A stretch of DNA of 64,000 nucleotides from Lateolabrax maculatus (lineage: Eukaryota; Chordata; Actinopteri; Acropomatiformes; Lateolabracidae). A program made the translations under genes and the position numbers. The notes beneath the pieces were generated by a model. That model was not told the DNA's origin. It ran no database searches and saw nothing but the letters and a program-made list of their open reading frames with translations. This document shows, in pieces, positions 62,494 to 64,000 of this stretch. The first letter of the stretch is position 1. Each line of letters begins with the position of its first letter. Location: the NCBI GenBank assembly GCA_031216445.1, contig CM062212.1:4629501-4693500 (forward strand), given 5' to 3'.

Positions 62494-64000
62494 CCTGACA
62501 CCAACTGTCAGGCTTGCAGTATGTGGGACGCTACAGTTATCAACAACGGCTCATTTCACCCATTTAGCCTGGTGGCGTGCTGGCTCTGAGTTTTTAGCAC
62601 ATCTGGCCGGCGGTATATGGCTGTCAGTGGGCTTCTGTTTAATTTCATACCCTGCAAGCACTGGGCATTCGATGGTGTCACTAAGGTCTTGTTTTTGCTG
62701 TGATTTTAAGAGAAAAATGCTGCAATTTGAGAAATGTTTATATAATCAAGCTGAACATAAAGGAGAACATAGAGAACTAAAGGCCACCTACCGACACACC
62801 AAAGAATCTGGGGACACGTCATCCTGACTAAAATTATTTTAATATTTTTATTTTTCTAATTCTTCGATGTTGATTTTTTTGTATCTCTGTGTTTTGCTTT
62901 TTGGATGCCTATTTATTATAAAAAAAAACACATAGCACGTTGATTCTCTTACAAGTGAAAGTTGAACTCAACAGTAAGTCACACGCTTATATTTCTGTTT
63001 GCTAAAAGAATAACTTCTCTACTTGTGCTACATTATATTTTTGCATTCAACATTAACCTGTAATTGCTACTGTAATTGTGACTATAGTTGCAAATGATCC
63101 TCAGAAATTACACTTTAAATCATGAAACTTGATTGTTTGGTTGATTTAATATGAGCCACTTAAAGGCACAAAGACTAATATTAATAGAATAACAATTTAA
63201 TCTTAATTTGTATAGTGTTAGAGTTTTTTTTACCCTAAGTAATATTTATAAAAAGCACAATCTTTTCAATTATGATTATTAAGTAACTCTCCAACTGTTA
63301 ATTGAGAAATTAAAAATCTGTATTTGCACTCATGCACTTTGACACTAATTTTACTACTTTAACAACATTTCAACCATTACATTGTACAGAAAATACATTG
63401 ATTCTAATCTCATTTTAAATGACTGACGTCCCATGTTGGTAATTATGTCTCAGATTGTGTTTAGGACACTAATCCCATGTGGCCAAGCCTGAAGTTAAGT
63501 GGTAATGGTGACTTCAATGTTATTTCAATGATGGAAATGATGATAGAAAGTGAAAGATGATGAACATTTTGGTATTTGTGGTAGAGGTGATCATCAGAAC
63601 AGAAATAGAGAGCTGGGAAGAGACACCACAGCGATTGTACTGAAGTTTATGTGGTGATGCTGCTGATTATCATGGTAGTGGTAATAAAGAGGATTATTAT
63701 GTTCTGTGTCTGTATTCAAAGATGCTATAGAGAGCAAATAGTCCCTGAAGACTGAATCAAGGCCGCGAGGAAGTGAACTGACAACAACGGGGAATAAAAT
63801 GAGAGGAGGAAGGCTCTTATACGCCAATGAGACAAGTTCATCTTCTACACTTTAGCTGGCGAGGTCATTTCATGAGCCAGCCTCCAGCCATCTAGTCGCA
63901 GAGATCAGGCATACACAGTACACCCACACACACATAGTGCTGCCTCTCTAACCCGAGGGCTGCCAGCCAGAACAGACCTCCTTCACATTTGACACTTCAC

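Larger units (their letters stand above)
59815..64000 (-). other. ext1 intron 4, 3' part
   Basis: Sequence upstream of exon 5 on the minus strand with no trace of the preceding EXT1 exon, so the intron is longer than 4.2 kb. It is AT-rich and holds a hAT-like element (61190-61585) and a CA microsatellite (62439-62492). A stretch at 60590-60710 may be an old LINE fragment but is too decayed to call. Confidence 0.8.

Noticed and set aside
59815..64000. Upstream EXT1 exon 4 (expected to end in a -VLTTLE-like segment)
   Set aside because: Searched by eye on the minus strand and not found; it must lie beyond the window.

Overview
The window looks like nuclear DNA of a ray-finned fish, probably a percomorph teleost. 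It has spliced genes with GT-AG introns, very dense (CA/TG)n microsatellites, and several degraded interspersed repeats that I recognise from percomorph genomes. There is no sign of prokaryotic or viral gene organisation. Nearly all open frames are chance frames, many running through dinucleotide repeats (TH, CV or YI peptides).

One gene is clear. The minus strand carries the 3' half of an EXT1 (exostosin-1) orthologue or paralogue, spread over seven exons between 59814 and 32263. From 5' to 3' these match human EXT1 exons 5 to 11. Their lengths (133, 119, 96, 90, 161, 172 and 186 bp, stop included) add up to 957 bp and agree with the human exon boundaries as I remember them. All phases join cleanly and the frame ends in a proper stop. 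The encoded part is the linker plus the whole C-terminal GT64 domain (GlcNAc transfer in heparan sulfate synthesis), including the DED metal-binding motif and the cysteines at human positions 652 and 704. Exons 1 to 4, with the GT47 domain and membrane anchor, must lie beyond 64000. The sequence differs from human EXT1 mostly in exon 5, so this may be one of the teleost extra copies (perhaps ext1c), which I cannot settle.

Layout: 1-31800 is intergenic, without a recognisable coding exon. A possible polyadenylation site of a plus-strand neighbour lies near 96-101. About 31790-32262 is the likely ext1 3' UTR. 32263-59814 holds the seven exons and six complete introns. 59815-64000 is the 3' part of intron 4.

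The repeat fraction includes three copies of a hAT-like 'CAGTGGTGG' element, two copies of a 'TAGGGCTGCA' element, two 'GCGCCA' repeats, an element with CCTCCGCCAAGG ends, an element with GGCTGT..CACAC ends, two or three copies of a GGGGGCAGCAGAACAAGC repeat, a telomere-like GT-flanked repeat, a perfect five-copy 25-bp minisatellite, and a 340-bp polypyrimidine tract.

I found no convincing new enzyme system. The most interesting signal is at the exon 6 acceptor of ext1. A (UG)9 tract takes the place of a normal polypyrimidine tract, and the exon itself starts with GTAAGAG, a donor-like sequence. The site could therefore act as a dual or recursive splice site whose use would skip a frame-shifting 119-nt exon.
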